Positions 16,909 to 24,943 of a DNA stretch of 64,000 bases are shown one piece after another. The stretch covers positions 372,001 to 436,000 of the forward strand of contig DATCMB010000014.1 in the NCBI GenBank assembly GCA_036563615.1, read 5' to 3'. Source of the DNA: Candidatus Binatia bacterium. GTDB lineage: Bacteria; Desulfobacterota; Binatia; UBA12015. Each line of letters opens with the position of its first letter. Positions within the stretch are counted from its first letter, which is position 1. The position numbers and the translations under genes are program-made. The notes under the pieces are model-generated. The model was not told the DNA's origin and searched no databases. It worked only from the letters and a program-made list of their open reading frames with translations.

Positions 16909-17949
16909 ATGCGCAAGCTGTTCGATCGCACGCCGGCCGAGGCCAGCGTCATCCTGCAGACCCTGAAGGCGGTCGCCACGGCGGAAGGCCTGCTGCCCTT
17001 CGACCCGGTGCACCAAACGACGCTCGAGGGTCTGCGCCAGCACGTGCTGCGCGCCCGCGTCGACCTCGACGATCTGCCGGTGACCCTGCCCAACGAGATC
17101 GAGCGCCGCGTGCTCGATCCCGAGGTCCGGGCCAACCTGCTTCATCTGTCGGTCGCGCTGCCGCTGCTCGAGGCCGAGTACCAGCACGACCGCGGACGCG
17201 TCGTGCGCCGGCTCGCGGAGCGCTTCCGCGCGAGCGAGCACGACGTCGAGAGCGCCGAGCGGACCGCGCGCCGCCACTACACGATGCTCGCGCTCGACGC
17301 CTACCGCGGCTCGCGCGCCGACGTCGGCCGCTCGAGCTTCGCGCGCTCGGTGGCGCTCTACCTGCGCGGGCTCGTGCACCGCGACGCCGACCCCGAGCTC
17401 GCCGCGCGCGTGCACGCCTTCGCGGCGCATCCCGAGGGAACCGTCGGCCGAGCGCTGCTCGACTACTGGCGCGACAACGAGCTCGGCATCCCCGGCGAGC
17501 CGGGCGCGATGCACTCGCGCATGCTGTTCAAGCACGACGTGCACCACGTGCTGACCGGCTACGACACCACGCCGCGCGGCGAGCTCGCGCTCGCGGGCTT
17601 CTACAGCGGCGCCGGCGGCCAGGGCTACGGCGGCTCGACCGCGCTGCTGTTCCTCCAGCTGCAGATCGCCGTGCAGGCGGACCCGACGCTCTCCACGTGG
17701 CGCGCCGAGTTCGACCCGCGCGCCTACGTCGCCGCGGTCGAGCGCGGCGAGTGCTGCACGGAGGACGTCGTCGCGCTGGACTGGGATCCGTGGAGCGTGG
17801 TCGAGCGCCCGCTCGCGGAGGTGCGCAGCGAGCTCGGGATCGCCGACGACGGCGCCATGGTGCGCGGCCCGGGCGACCGCTGGTGCGGCGCGCTCGGACC
17901 GCGCGTACCACGCGCTGCGCTCGACGATCTCGAAGAAGCGCGGATCTAG
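16909..17949 (+). CDS. TerB-like / Coq4-like fusion protein
   Basis: 346 residues. Residues about 10-130 look like a TerB-type all-helical domain (LQTLKAVATAEGLLPFDPVH, LLHLSVALPLLEAEYQHDRG). Residues about 145-290 contain FKHDVHHVLTGYDTTPRGE, an exact HDxxH-x11-E motif, which is the zinc signature of Coq4. Coq4 supports ubiquinone synthesis in eukaryotes and some proteobacteria. Bacterial stand-alone Coq4-like proteins with other fusions are poorly described. No ubiquinone gene is adjacent. The start is preceded by GGAGGAG. The role is inferred to be lipid or quinone related. Confidence 0.7.
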   Translation: MRKLFDRTPAEASVILQTLKAVATAEGLLPFDPVHQTTLEGLRQHVLRARVDLDDLPVTLPNEIERRVLDPEVRANLLHLSVALPLLEAEYQHDRGRVVRRLAERFRASEHDVESAERTARRHYTMLALDAYRGSRADVGRSSFARSVALYLRGLVHRDADPELAARVHAFAAHPEGTVGRALLDYWRDNELGIPGEPGAMHSRMLFKHDVHHVLTGYDTTPRGELALAGFYSGAGGQGYGGSTALLFLQLQIAVQADPTLSTWRAEFDPRAYVAAVERGECCTEDVVALDWDPWSVVERPLAEVRSELGIADDGAMVRGPGDRWCGALGPRVPRAALDDLEEARI

Positions 17950-17962
17950 CCGCGCGGCGGGA

Positions 17963-18292
17963 TCACTTGCCGATCGGCTGGAACGTCAAGCAGACGTCGG
18001 TCGACAGGCGATCGCCCTGCGCGTCGTAGAGCTCCGTCTGGCACCAGACCGTGATCCCGCGCTGGCCCGACGAAGTCGTCGAAAGCTGGTAGCGCAGGCG
18101 GCCGGCGCGGCCGTAGGGCGAGCTTCCGTTCGGGCACGTGCAGAAGCCCTCGAGGCCGTCGGTCCGACGCGCCGCATAGGCGGCGACTCTCTTCTTGAGC
18201 TTCTGCAGATCCGTCGCGGCGCCTGCCGCGGTCGCGGAGGCGAGCAACCCGGTCGAAACGGCGAGCACGGCGAGAATGGCGGGCTTCTTCAT
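17963..18292 (-). CDS. Small secreted protein, paralogue of the 18304 gene
   Basis: 109 residues. A signal peptide (MKKPAILAVLAVSTGLLASA) is followed by a short helical segment (LQKLKKRVAAYAARR), then CTCPNG, GRAG, a beta-rich stretch and two further Cys (WCQTELY, DVCLTF). The four Cys could form two disulfides. It shares this whole layout with the next gene upstream, from which it is separated by 11 bases. I do not recognise the family. Likely a small periplasmic or extracellular protein. Confidence 0.7.
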   Translation of the reverse strand: MKKPAILAVLAVSTGLLASATAAGAATDLQKLKKRVAAYAARRTDGLEGFCTCPNGSSPYGRAGRLRYQLSTTSSGQRGITVWCQTELYDAQGDRLSTDVCLTFQPIGK

Positions 18293-18303
18293 CGCGTCGC
18301 TCC

Positions 18304-18615
18304 TCACTGGGCAAGCACCACGAACGGGTGGCAGAGGTGGACCCCGGTGAGGTTCCCGGTGGGGCCGAAGCTCGGGATCCCGCAGCTCACGCTGACGGCT
18401 CGCGTCCCGGACTGCGGCGTGACCGTTTCGTCGCCGACGTACCCGGCCCGACCGTGCATCGCGCCGCCATCCTGGCAGACGCAGACCGAGTTGATCCGAT
18501 TGTTGCGCTTTGCGTACTTTTGCAGCTTCGACTCGAACGTCGAGAGCTCCGACGCGTGCGCAGATCCGGCGACGAGCAGCGCGACCACGGCCGTCGCCGA
18601 CAGCAGGATGTTCAT
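18304..18615 (-). CDS. Small secreted protein, paralogue of the 17963 gene
   Basis: 103 residues with a signal peptide (LLSATAVVALLVAGSAHA), then FESKLQKYAKRNN, CVCQDG, GRAG, and two Cys in SCGIPS and HLCHPF. The mature part aligns with its downstream neighbour through the Cys-x-Cys, GRAG and C-terminal Cys positions. A near-perfect ribosome site (AAAGGAGGT) lies six bases before the ATG, so it is probably well expressed. First gene of a two-gene operon; function unknown. Confidence 0.72.
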   Translation of the reverse strand: MNILLSATAVVALLVAGSAHASELSTFESKLQKYAKRNNRINSVCVCQDGGAMHGRAGYVGDETVTPQSGTRAVSVSCGIPSFGPTGNLTGVHLCHPFVVLAQ

Positions 18616-18650
18616 GGCGGACCTCCTTTCTCCTGCGTGTCCGTCGCCGA

Positions 18651-18673
18651 GGCGTTCAATCGGCTTGAACGCC
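18651..18673. promoter_or_regulatory. Perfect 9-bp inverted repeat upstream of the small secreted gene pair
   Basis: GGCGTTCAA at 18651-18659 and TTGAACGCC at 18665-18673 pair perfectly around five bases. It lies 36-58 bases upstream of the start at 18615, where an operator would sit. The rest of 18616-18891 holds no recognisable gene. Confidence 0.35.
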
Positions 18674-18891
18674 GTTCAGCGGCGGCGCGTGAGCGTTCGT
18701 CGCCCGCCGACGTGACCGCTTTTCTCCGCGAGCCGACGCCGCACGCGTTGCCGTGCGCGCCGCGGGGTCGAGGGACGCGTGCGCTTCCGCGCGGTGATGT
18801 GCCGTGAAGCGGCGCTCGCCGTTGCTGCCGCTGCGGCGGCGCCCCGACACGTCCGTCACACGGAGCGCTTCCGCCGAGCACGCGGCGGCGC

Positions 18892-20163
18892 TCAGCCGAG
18901 CACGCGGTTCAGCACCGCCAGCACGAGCCCGATCAGCCCGCCCACGAGCGCGCCGTTCAGGCGGATGAACTGCAGGTCCGAGCCGACGCGGTCCTCGATC
19001 TGCTGCACGAGCTGGCCGGTCTCGAGCGCCTCGAGGTTCTCGCGCACCGTCAAGCCAATCTGGTCGTGGTGACGCTCGAGCAGGTCGATCGCGGTCGCGC
19101 GCACCCAGTGGTCGAAGGTCTCGCGGCGCTGCGGGTCGGACAGCAGGCGGATGATGCCGTCGCGCATCTGACGGTCGAGGAAGGTCGACAGCGCGCCGCG
19201 CGGGTCGGCGAGCTCGCGGTCGAGCTGCTCGCGCAGGCGCGCGAGCGCATCGGCGACGATCGGGCGCAGCTCCATGCTCTCGAAGAGCGCGTCGCGCACG
19301 CGCGCGAGCTGCGCGGTCGCTTCGGGATCGCCGTCGGCGAGGCGTTGCGCGTAGCGGCGCACGGTCGCGAGCGCCGCGCGACGCAGCGGGTGCTCGGGGT
19401 CGTGCGCCGCGAGCCGCAGCTCGGAGGACGCGTAGGAGCACGCCGCCTCGACGATCTTCCGCTGCACGACCGGACGCCGCAGGAAGAACGGCACGACCCG
19501 CTTGCCGCTCTCGCGCAGCTTCTCCGCCGAGCGCTCGATCCACCACTGCAGCTCGGCCGCGGTGCTCGGCCGGTCGGCGAGGTTCGCGAGCGACAGCGCG
19601 AGCGACTGCACGACCGCGGCCGCGTCCTCGCTGTCGACCGCGGTCGCGAGCCAGCGCGCGGCCGTGCGATCGGCGGGCACGTCGCGCAGCTGGTTGCGGA
19701 TCGTGCGCTCGAGGAACGCGTGCACCTCCTCCTCGCCGAGCGTGCGCGCGAGCGCGCGCAAGAGATCGCGCATCGGACCGCCGAGGCGCTCGACGTGCGA
19801 CGGGTCCTCGAGCCACTCGAGCAGCAGCGCGCTCGGCGCGATGCGCGCGAGCCGCGCGCCGATCACCTCGGGCGAGAGCCACTCGTTCTGCACCATCGAG
19901 ACGATGCTCTCGATGATCTTCTCGCGCCGGCGCGGGATGATCGCGGTGTGCGGGATCGGCAGGCCGAGCGGGTGGCGGAAGAGCGCGGTCACGGCGAACC
20001 AGTCGGCGAGCCCGCCGACCACGGCCGCCTCGAAGCCCGCGGCGATCACCTCGAGCCAGGGCGCGCCCGCGTAGGGTCCGACCGCGAGCGCAGCTCGGGA
20101 GGCGACGGCGCCAGCCACCGCGACCGTCAGCGAGATGGTCCCGACCCGGTTCCGCCGCGCCAC
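18892..20163 (-). CDS. DUF445 (YjiN-like) membrane-anchored protein
   Basis: 423 residues from a GTG start. It has one membrane helix at the N-terminus, then the DUF445 core (FEAAVVGGLADWFAVTALFR, HTAIIPRRREKI, DRQMRDGIIRLL), a long helical middle, and a C-terminal membrane helix (LNGALVGGLIGLVLAVLNR). The family is widespread and lacks a firm function. E. coli YjiN is an inner-membrane member. The start is uncertain because the frame is open further upstream; GTG 20163 is chosen as it leaves a short gap to the divergent SIMPL gene. Confidence 0.85.
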   Translation of the reverse strand: MARRNRVGTISLTVAVAGAVASRAALAVGPYAGAPWLEVIAAGFEAAVVGGLADWFAVTALFRHPLGLPIPHTAIIPRRREKIIESIVSMVQNEWLSPEVIGARLARIAPSALLLEWLEDPSHVERLGGPMRDLLRALARTLGEEEVHAFLERTIRNQLRDVPADRTAARWLATAVDSEDAAAVVQSLALSLANLADRPSTAAELQWWIERSAEKLRESGKRVVPFFLRRPVVQRKIVEAACSYASSELRLAAHDPEHPLRRAALATVRRYAQRLADGDPEATAQLARVRDALFESMELRPIVADALARLREQLDRELADPRGALSTFLDRQMRDGIIRLLSDPQRRETFDHWVRATAIDLLERHHDQIGLTVRENLEALETGQLVQQIEDRVGSDLQFIRLNGALVGGLIGLVLAVLNRVLG

Positions 20164-20220
20164 CCTGGCGACTGTACTGCCCGATTCGACAGGCCGCGAC
20201 CCCCCGTATAGGACGGCCCC

Positions 20221-20943
20221 ATGAGGCACCTGGTCGCGACCCTCTCGGTTTTCGCTCTGGTCCCCTTGGCGTTGGCGCCCGCGGCGCGCGCGCAGGGACA
20301 GGAGGAGCAGAAGCCGCCCTCGATCGTGGTCAACGGCGAGGGCGTCGTGCGCGCGGCGCCGGACCGCGCGTTCGTCACCGTCTCGGTCGAGTCGCGCGAC
20401 AAGAACCCGAGCGAGGCGCAACGCGAGACCGCAGCCGCGATGGACGCGGTCCGCAAGAAGCTCGCCGCCGCGGGCGTCAAGGACGACCAGATCAAGACCG
20501 TCGCCTACGACCTGCAGCTCGAGTACGACTGGGACCAGGGACGCCGCATCGCGCGCGACTACCTGTCGCGCGACGCGATCGAGGTGCGGCTCGACGACGT
20601 CGCGAGCGTCGGCAAGATCATCGACGCCGCGGTGTCGGCCGGCGCGACCAACGTCGGCGGCGTGCGCTTCGACCTCAAGGAGCGCGACGCGCTCGAGCGC
20701 GAGGCGCTGCGTCTCGCGGTCGACGACGCGCGCGCCCGCGCCGAGGCCGCGGCGACCGGAGCCGGCGTGCGGGTCGGACCGGTGCTGCGCATCGAGGAGC
20801 AGCGCATCTTCCCGCCGCGTCCAGTGCCGATGATGATGAAGGCCGCGGTCGCCGACGCCGAGGCGGCGCCCGAGACCACGATCAGCGCCGGCGAGATCGA
20901 GCTCCGCGGTCAGGTGACGCTGACGGTGCGGATCGAGCAGTAG
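20221..20943 (+). CDS. Periplasmic SIMPL-domain protein (DUF541)
   Basis: 240 residues. A signal peptide ends near ALAPAARA. The SIMPL domain spans about 35-238: IVVNGEGVVRAAPDRAFVTV, QIKTVAYDLQLEYDWDQGR, SVGKIIDAAVSAGATNVGGV and the terminal strand ELRGQVTLTVRIEQ. Relatives (E. coli YggE, Brucella BP26) are periplasmic proteins that form ring-like oligomers and lessen oxidative stress by an unclear mechanism. Divergent from the DUF445 gene with 57 bases between starts. Confidence 0.9.
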   Translation: MRHLVATLSVFALVPLALAPAARAQGQEEQKPPSIVVNGEGVVRAAPDRAFVTVSVESRDKNPSEAQRETAAAMDAVRKKLAAAGVKDDQIKTVAYDLQLEYDWDQGRRIARDYLSRDAIEVRLDDVASVGKIIDAAVSAGATNVGGVRFDLKERDALEREALRLAVDDARARAEAAATGAGVRVGPVLRIEEQRIFPPRPVPMMMKAAVADAEAAPETTISAGEIELRGQVTLTVRIEQ

Positions 20944-21218
20944 CGACGCCGACGGCGGGCGCGAGCGCCCGCCGCACCAACCTGGTCCGCGCGAGCGGGC
21001 GGAATCGACGTGCGTACGGACGTAACGCGGCCCCCGGAACCCCGTCTATGCATTGTCGGCCCGCAGGCCCTGTGACACCATCGGCCCGCGGCCGGGTGGG
21101 GTCCCACCGCACGGGCCGATCCATGAAGTCGCAGGGACGCGTGGCCGGAGGGCCCATCGCGTCGGCGCATCCCGCTGCGGTCACCGCACGGGACGCACGG
21201 GGAAAAGAGGAGCTACGG

Positions 21219-21962
21219 ATGTCACGACACGGCAAGAGCCTTCTGCTGGCCTGGGGAAGCCGGGCCGCCATCGCGACGGTCATCGCCTTCGGACTCGCGG
21301 ACGCCGCGCACGCGCAGCGCACGTCCGGGATCCAGCTCACGCCCGACTCGGGGCGCTACCTGATCAACAAGGACGTGCCGCCCAACCAGCGCTGGGCGAT
21401 CACCTGGAACCTCGAGGACCGCACCATCACCGGCAACGTCTTTTTCACCGACGACAGCGCGGAGCCGCAGTTCATCTGGTGCGAGCAGATCGGCGAGGCG
21501 CCGTCCCCGAACCCTGCCGAGTCGCAGTTCAGCTTCCGCTGCTTCGGCGCCGGTCCGTGCGCCGAGGCGCCGTGCAACCCGGGCTCGTTCGTGCAGATCT
21601 CCGAGGTGACGCTGCCGGGCTCGTTCCTCTACCCGCCGGGCACCGCGTCGACGCTGAGCGGCAACGTGCAGCCGATCTTCACCGCCACGTGCGCGACCAA
21701 CCTCGCGTGCCACGTCGAGGGCGGCGCGGGCCCCGTCGACCTGAGCACGGGCCACTCGTGGGCCGGAACGTTCCTGGTGACGTCGACGCAGGATCGGCAG
21801 AAGTTCTACGTCGACCCGTTCGATCCCGACCTGAGCTACCTGTTCAACAAGGTCGAGGGCACCGGCATCGGCTCGCGCATGCCGCTCAACGCGCCGCCGC
21901 TCACGCAGGAGCAGCTCGACGCGATCCGCCGCTGGATCCTCGAGGGCGCGGCGAACAACTGA
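21219..21962 (+). CDS. Secreted protein: novel Trp/Cys domain plus a CX5CH cytochrome-like C-terminus
   Basis: 247 residues with AGAGGAG before the ATG and a signal peptide ending DAAHA. Residues about 35-145 (YLINKDVPPNQRWAITWNL, TGNVFF, FIWCEQ, CAEAPC, LPGSFLYPPG) match the protein at 41871. Residues about 155-247 resemble cytochrome-like domains in which a Cys-His motif is followed by LDLS: here FTATCATNLACHVEGGAG...VDLSTG, a CX5CH spacing, with C-terminal LTQEQLDAIRRWILEGA. Haem binding at CX5CH is possible but unproven. A strong terminator follows. Confidence 0.75.
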   Translation: MSRHGKSLLLAWGSRAAIATVIAFGLADAAHAQRTSGIQLTPDSGRYLINKDVPPNQRWAITWNLEDRTITGNVFFTDDSAEPQFIWCEQIGEAPSPNPAESQFSFRCFGAGPCAEAPCNPGSFVQISEVTLPGSFLYPPGTASTLSGNVQPIFTATCATNLACHVEGGAGPVDLSTGHSWAGTFLVTSTQDRQKFYVDPFDPDLSYLFNKVEGTGIGSRMPLNAPPLTQEQLDAIRRWILEGAANN

Positions 21963-21968
21963 AACGAG

Positions 21969-22014
21969 AAAGGGCTCCGCGCGGCAGCGGCCGTGCGGAG
22001 CCCTTTCCTTTTGC
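21969..22014 (+). terminator. Rho-independent terminator
   Basis: AAAGGGCTCCGC (21969-21980) pairs with GCGGAGCCCTTT (21995-22006), a perfect 12-bp stem with a 14-base loop, followed by CCTTTTGCT. It lies seven bases after the stop of the secreted CX5CH protein. The reverse strand also has an A/T-rich flank, so it may serve the HicB-like gene side too. Confidence 0.85.
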
Positions 22015-22050
22015 TGCTCTCCTCCTGACCCCCGACGCCCGGCGACGCCG

Positions 22051-22353
22051 TCAGCGTCGCGTCCGCGGCGGACCCGCCGTGCGTCGCACCTCCGCCCAGC
22101 GCTGCTCCAGCTTCTCGGCGAGCGCCGGCGAGATCTCGATCCACTCGAACCAGTCGCGCGAGATCACCGCGATCGACGGCTTGGGCGGCACGCGCTTCGC
22201 CGCGAGCGACTGCTCGAGCCAGCGCTCGAGCGCGTCGCGCGCCACCCGGCGCATCTCCTCCTCGGCGTCGGCGACCGCGCGGCAGCCGGGGCAGTCGGGG
22301 AAGTCCGCGATCAGCCGCTCGCCGTCCGTGTCGACCAGCGCCGCGTAGCGCAG
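22051..22353 (-). CDS. Orphan HicB-like antitoxin-fold protein (start uncertain)
   Basis: The frame encodes LRYAALVDTDGERLIADFP, then DCPGCRAVADAEEEMRR and RDALERWLEQSLAAKRVPPK, the HicB partial RNase H fold with its FPDxPGC and A..AL..WL signatures. HicB neutralises the mRNA interferase HicA. The usual ATG is replaced by CTG (at 22353); the next in-frame ATG (22254) would remove the first half of the domain. So either CTG is used or the start has been lost. A tail, WFEWIEISPALAEKLEQRW, replaces the DNA-binding domain. No HicA gene is visible on either side. Family confidence is fair; activity is doubtful. Confidence 0.6.
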   Translation of the reverse strand: MRYAALVDTDGERLIADFPDCPGCRAVADAEEEMRRVARDALERWLEQSLAAKRVPPKPSIAVISRDWFEWIEISPALAEKLEQRWAEVRRTAGPPRTRR

Positions 22354-22577
22354 CGACGCGGCGGCGCGGCCACCTTCCGGCTCGCCGGCCTTCGACCCGC
22401 CCGTGCGGGCCCGCCCTTTCGACCTCGCACGCTCCGTAGGCGTTCCTCGCTCGCGCGGCTCGCTCGGCTGCGTCCCGCGCCGAGTCTGCGCCTATCGCGC
22501 CCCGCGGAGCGCGGCAAGCGCTTCCCGTCGCGTGGCGGCGCGAAGGAGCGCGTGCTACCCGACGTCGGTTGCCTGCC

Positions 22578-22826
22578 ATGACGACGCTGGACCGGGTGCG
22601 CAAGGTGGTGGCCGAGGTGATGCGCGTGCCGCTCGAGGACGTGCGGCCGACGGTGCCGATCGAGGAGCTCGGCGAGACCGACTCGCTGACGCTCGCCGAG
22701 ATCGCGACCGCGCTCGACTCGGAGTTCGACGTCCGCGTGCCGAGCGAGGGGCTGATCGACGCGCGCTCGGTGAACGACCTGGTCGCGCTGGTCGAGTCGC
22801 TGGTCTCGCAGACGTCGAGCGCCTAG
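22578..22826 (+). CDS. Acyl carrier protein
   Basis: 82 residues, all-helical: LDRVRKVVAEVMRVPLEDV, the phosphopantetheine site as TDSLTLAEI (Ser of DSL), then LDSEFDVRVPSE and a final helix. The serine should carry the 4'-phosphopantetheine arm that holds acyl groups. It is a stand-alone ACP rather than the main fatty-acid ACP (no fab genes nearby). A lipid acyltransferase relative and a methyltransferase lie just downstream on the other strand, which hints at a dedicated lipid pathway (inference). Confidence 0.88.
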   Translation: MTTLDRVRKVVAEVMRVPLEDVRPTVPIEELGETDSLTLAEIATALDSEFDVRVPSEGLIDARSVNDLVALVESLVSQTSSA

Positions 22827-22848
22827 CCACCCAGCGCGTGAGCCCGCG

Positions 22849-23760
22849 CTAGCCGGGCTTCACCGCCAGGACGCGGTCCTGCGCGTCGACCAGGCCGTCC
22901 GGCACCCGCCCCGACCACGTCCCGTGCGAGACGAACTCGGGACGCAGCCCGACCCGCTCGAAGGTTTCGAGCACGTACGCCTCGTCGAACGCGATCGCCG
23001 CGCACGGGTTCTCGGGCTCCATCACCCACGAGACGTCGTCCCACGGAGCGAGCGGCAGCGCGGAGCGTCCCGCACGCACGAGCTCGCGCGCGGTATCGTC
23101 AAGCAAGAAATGCCACGAGAGCACCCGGCCGCCCGGCGCCAGCACGCGCGCGATCTCGCGCGCGTAGTGCTCGAAGCCCGAGCGCGTCAGGTGCGTGAAC
23201 ACCGACGGCAGGAACACGACGTCGAACGCGCCGGCGTCGTACGGAAAGACGTACTCCGAGTCGCGCAGCGTGCCCGACGGGTTGTAGTTGCTGTTCGCGA
23301 CGTCGGCGTGGCGGAAGCGGACGTTCGGGTAGACGCGCGTGATCGCCTCCGCGGCCCACTCGATCGACGGCCGGTGGACGTCGAAGCCGTCGAAGCTGCC
23401 GCCGTTCGAGAGGTACGGCGCGAGCCAGCGCGCGTTGCGTCCGCAGCCGCAGCCCGGCTCGAGGACGCGCTCGTCGGGACGCAGCCGGCAGTACACCAGC
23501 ACCTGCCAGGTGTTGAGCAGGCCGACGGTCTGGAAGACGTGCACGTCGCCGCCGCCGACCCAGTCGATGAGCTCCTGCGGCGGCAGGCGCAGACCGCGCG
23601 CACCGAGCGCGTGCGCGCGCAGCGCGGCTTCCGCCGGCGGCTCCGCGCCGCGGCGCGCGATCAGCGCCGCGAGCGACGGCGGCGTCGCGGGCTCGGCCAC
23701 CTCGCGCGTCTGGCGCTGGAACCAGTTCTGCACCTTGTCGTCGAGCGTCTCGTCCGGCAC
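22849..23760 (-). CDS. Class I SAM-dependent methyltransferase
   Basis: 303 residues. The Rossmann methyltransferase core starts near residue 95 with VLEPGCGCGRNARWLAPYL (motif I), FDGFDVHRPSIEWA (acidic end of strand 2), HADVAN, FDVVFLPSVFTHL (motif IV) and RVLAPGGRVLSWHFLLDD (post-motif). An N-terminal extension of about 80 residues (DDKVQNWFQRQTREV) may bind the substrate. It is 14 bases downstream of the acyltransferase-like gene, so likely the same operon. The substrate is unknown; lipid or glycan are plausible from context. Confidence 0.88.
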   Translation of the reverse strand: MPDETLDDKVQNWFQRQTREVAEPATPPSLAALIARRGAEPPAEAALRAHALGARGLRLPPQELIDWVGGGDVHVFQTVGLLNTWQVLVYCRLRPDERVLEPGCGCGRNARWLAPYLSNGGSFDGFDVHRPSIEWAAEAITRVYPNVRFRHADVANSNYNPSGTLRDSEYVFPYDAGAFDVVFLPSVFTHLTRSGFEHYAREIARVLAPGGRVLSWHFLLDDTARELVRAGRSALPLAPWDDVSWVMEPENPCAAIAFDEAYVLETFERVGLRPEFVSHGTWSGRVPDGLVDAQDRVLAVKPG

Positions 23761-23774
23761 TGCGCTGCCCTCCG

Positions 23775-24665
23775 TTACGGACTCCGTTCGCGACCGCCGC
23801 TTTCCGCCGCGACGAAGTACGGCCAGAACCAGAGCTCGCCCGGCTGCTCGCGGATGACGGCCTCCATCTCGCGCGCCATCGCCGCGAGCAGCTCGTCGAC
23901 GCTCTTGCCCTCGATCGGCGGACGGCAGCGGGCGACGAATCCGTCACCACGGCGCATCGACACGACGAGCTGCATGTCCGCGCCGGTCATCGCGGCGAGG
24001 TGGAAGACGCCCGCCGCGATCAGCACCGGCTCGCCGAACAGCGACACGCGTCCCGCGCGCGCGACGACGTCGCCGGGGACGTCGATCGCGGCGAAGAGCG
24101 GACGCCCGGCGAGCAGGTGGTCGCGCGCCAGCAGGATCGCGCTCGCGTCGGTGTCGATGAAGCGCGTCCCCGCCATCCGCTCGACCCACGCCACCTTGCG
24201 CATCGCGAACGCGAGCTTCGCGCGCGGCATCGGGTTTCGCTCGTCGAGCTCGCGCGCGATGATGCGCACGTCGGGCTCGTCGCGCGCGCGCATCGCGAGG
24301 TAGGCGTGCACCGGGCTGCCGGCGTGCAGCGCGCCGTAGATGCGCGGCCTGCCGCCCTGCCGGGAAAAGCCGGCGAGCTCGACCTCCTCGACGGGCGGCC
24401 TCTCGAGGCGCATCCAGCGCGCCGAATCGGCTTCCTCGAGGGCTTCGGAGTAGAGACCCGCGCGGAAGATCCGCGCCGCCTCGCTCGGAGTCGCACCGAG
24501 CCAGCGCATGATGCGGTCTTCCGCGACGCGGCGACGCTCGGGGTCGCGGCGGTGCTCGACGTGCGAGGCGAGCGCGGCGAACAGCCGGGCGCCCGCGGGC
24601 GACGCGCTCGCGAGCCGCAGCAGCGGCCCGTAGCGCAGGCGGTCCCAGCGCGCGTCGTTCGCCAT
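23775..24665 (-). CDS. LpxL/HtrB-like acyltransferase family protein, catalytic motif altered
   Basis: 296 residues. The layout follows the lipid A biosynthesis acyltransferase family: an N-terminal helical part, RIMRWLGATPSEAARIFRAG, YGALHAGSPVHAYLAM where the HX4D/E catalytic motif should be, RMAGTRFIDTDASAIL, GRPLFAAIDVPG and C-terminal EAVIREQPGELWFWPYFV. In true enzymes the motif reads H-x4-E/D (for example HxGNWE). Here HAGSPVH lacks the acidic residue. It may be inactive, use another residue, or act on a different lipid. Upstream of the methyltransferase in one operon. Confidence 0.75.
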   Translation of the reverse strand: MANDARWDRLRYGPLLRLASASPAGARLFAALASHVEHRRDPERRRVAEDRIMRWLGATPSEAARIFRAGLYSEALEEADSARWMRLERPPVEEVELAGFSRQGGRPRIYGALHAGSPVHAYLAMRARDEPDVRIIARELDERNPMPRAKLAFAMRKVAWVERMAGTRFIDTDASAILLARDHLLAGRPLFAAIDVPGDVVARAGRVSLFGEPVLIAAGVFHLAAMTGADMQLVVSMRRGDGFVARCRPPIEGKSVDELLAAMAREMEAVIREQPGELWFWPYFVAAESGGRERSP

Positions 24666-24861
24666 TGGGGAAGCCGTCCCGCCGTGCGGGGCGCGCGTCA
24701 GAGCGCCGGCGTGCGGCGCACCGCGCGCGTCGGCGTGCGGGGCCCGCGGATCTGCGAGCGCGTCGAGCGCGGAGCGACGCTCGCGCGGGCTCGCTTCGCC
24801 ACGCACGACGTCCGCTCGACCGGGCAGCGCTCGTCCCAAGACACGGCCCACGACTACCAGA

Positions 24862-24897
24862 CCGCGCCGGACGCCACTAGCACGTCGTCCGGCGCGG
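24862..24897. promoter_or_regulatory. Perfect 12-bp inverted repeat in a divergent intergenic region
   Basis: CCGCGCCGGACG (24862-24873) and CGTCCGGCGCGG (24886-24897) flank 12 bases. It lies 47-82 bases before the MaoC start, between that gene and the divergent acyltransferase gene (24666-24943 has no other gene I can see). It could be an operator or an mRNA leader hairpin. Confidence 0.35.
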
Positions 24898-24943
24898 CGA
24901 GGCTCGTGTCCGAGCGTCGCCCGGTTCGCTACAGTGCGCCGCG

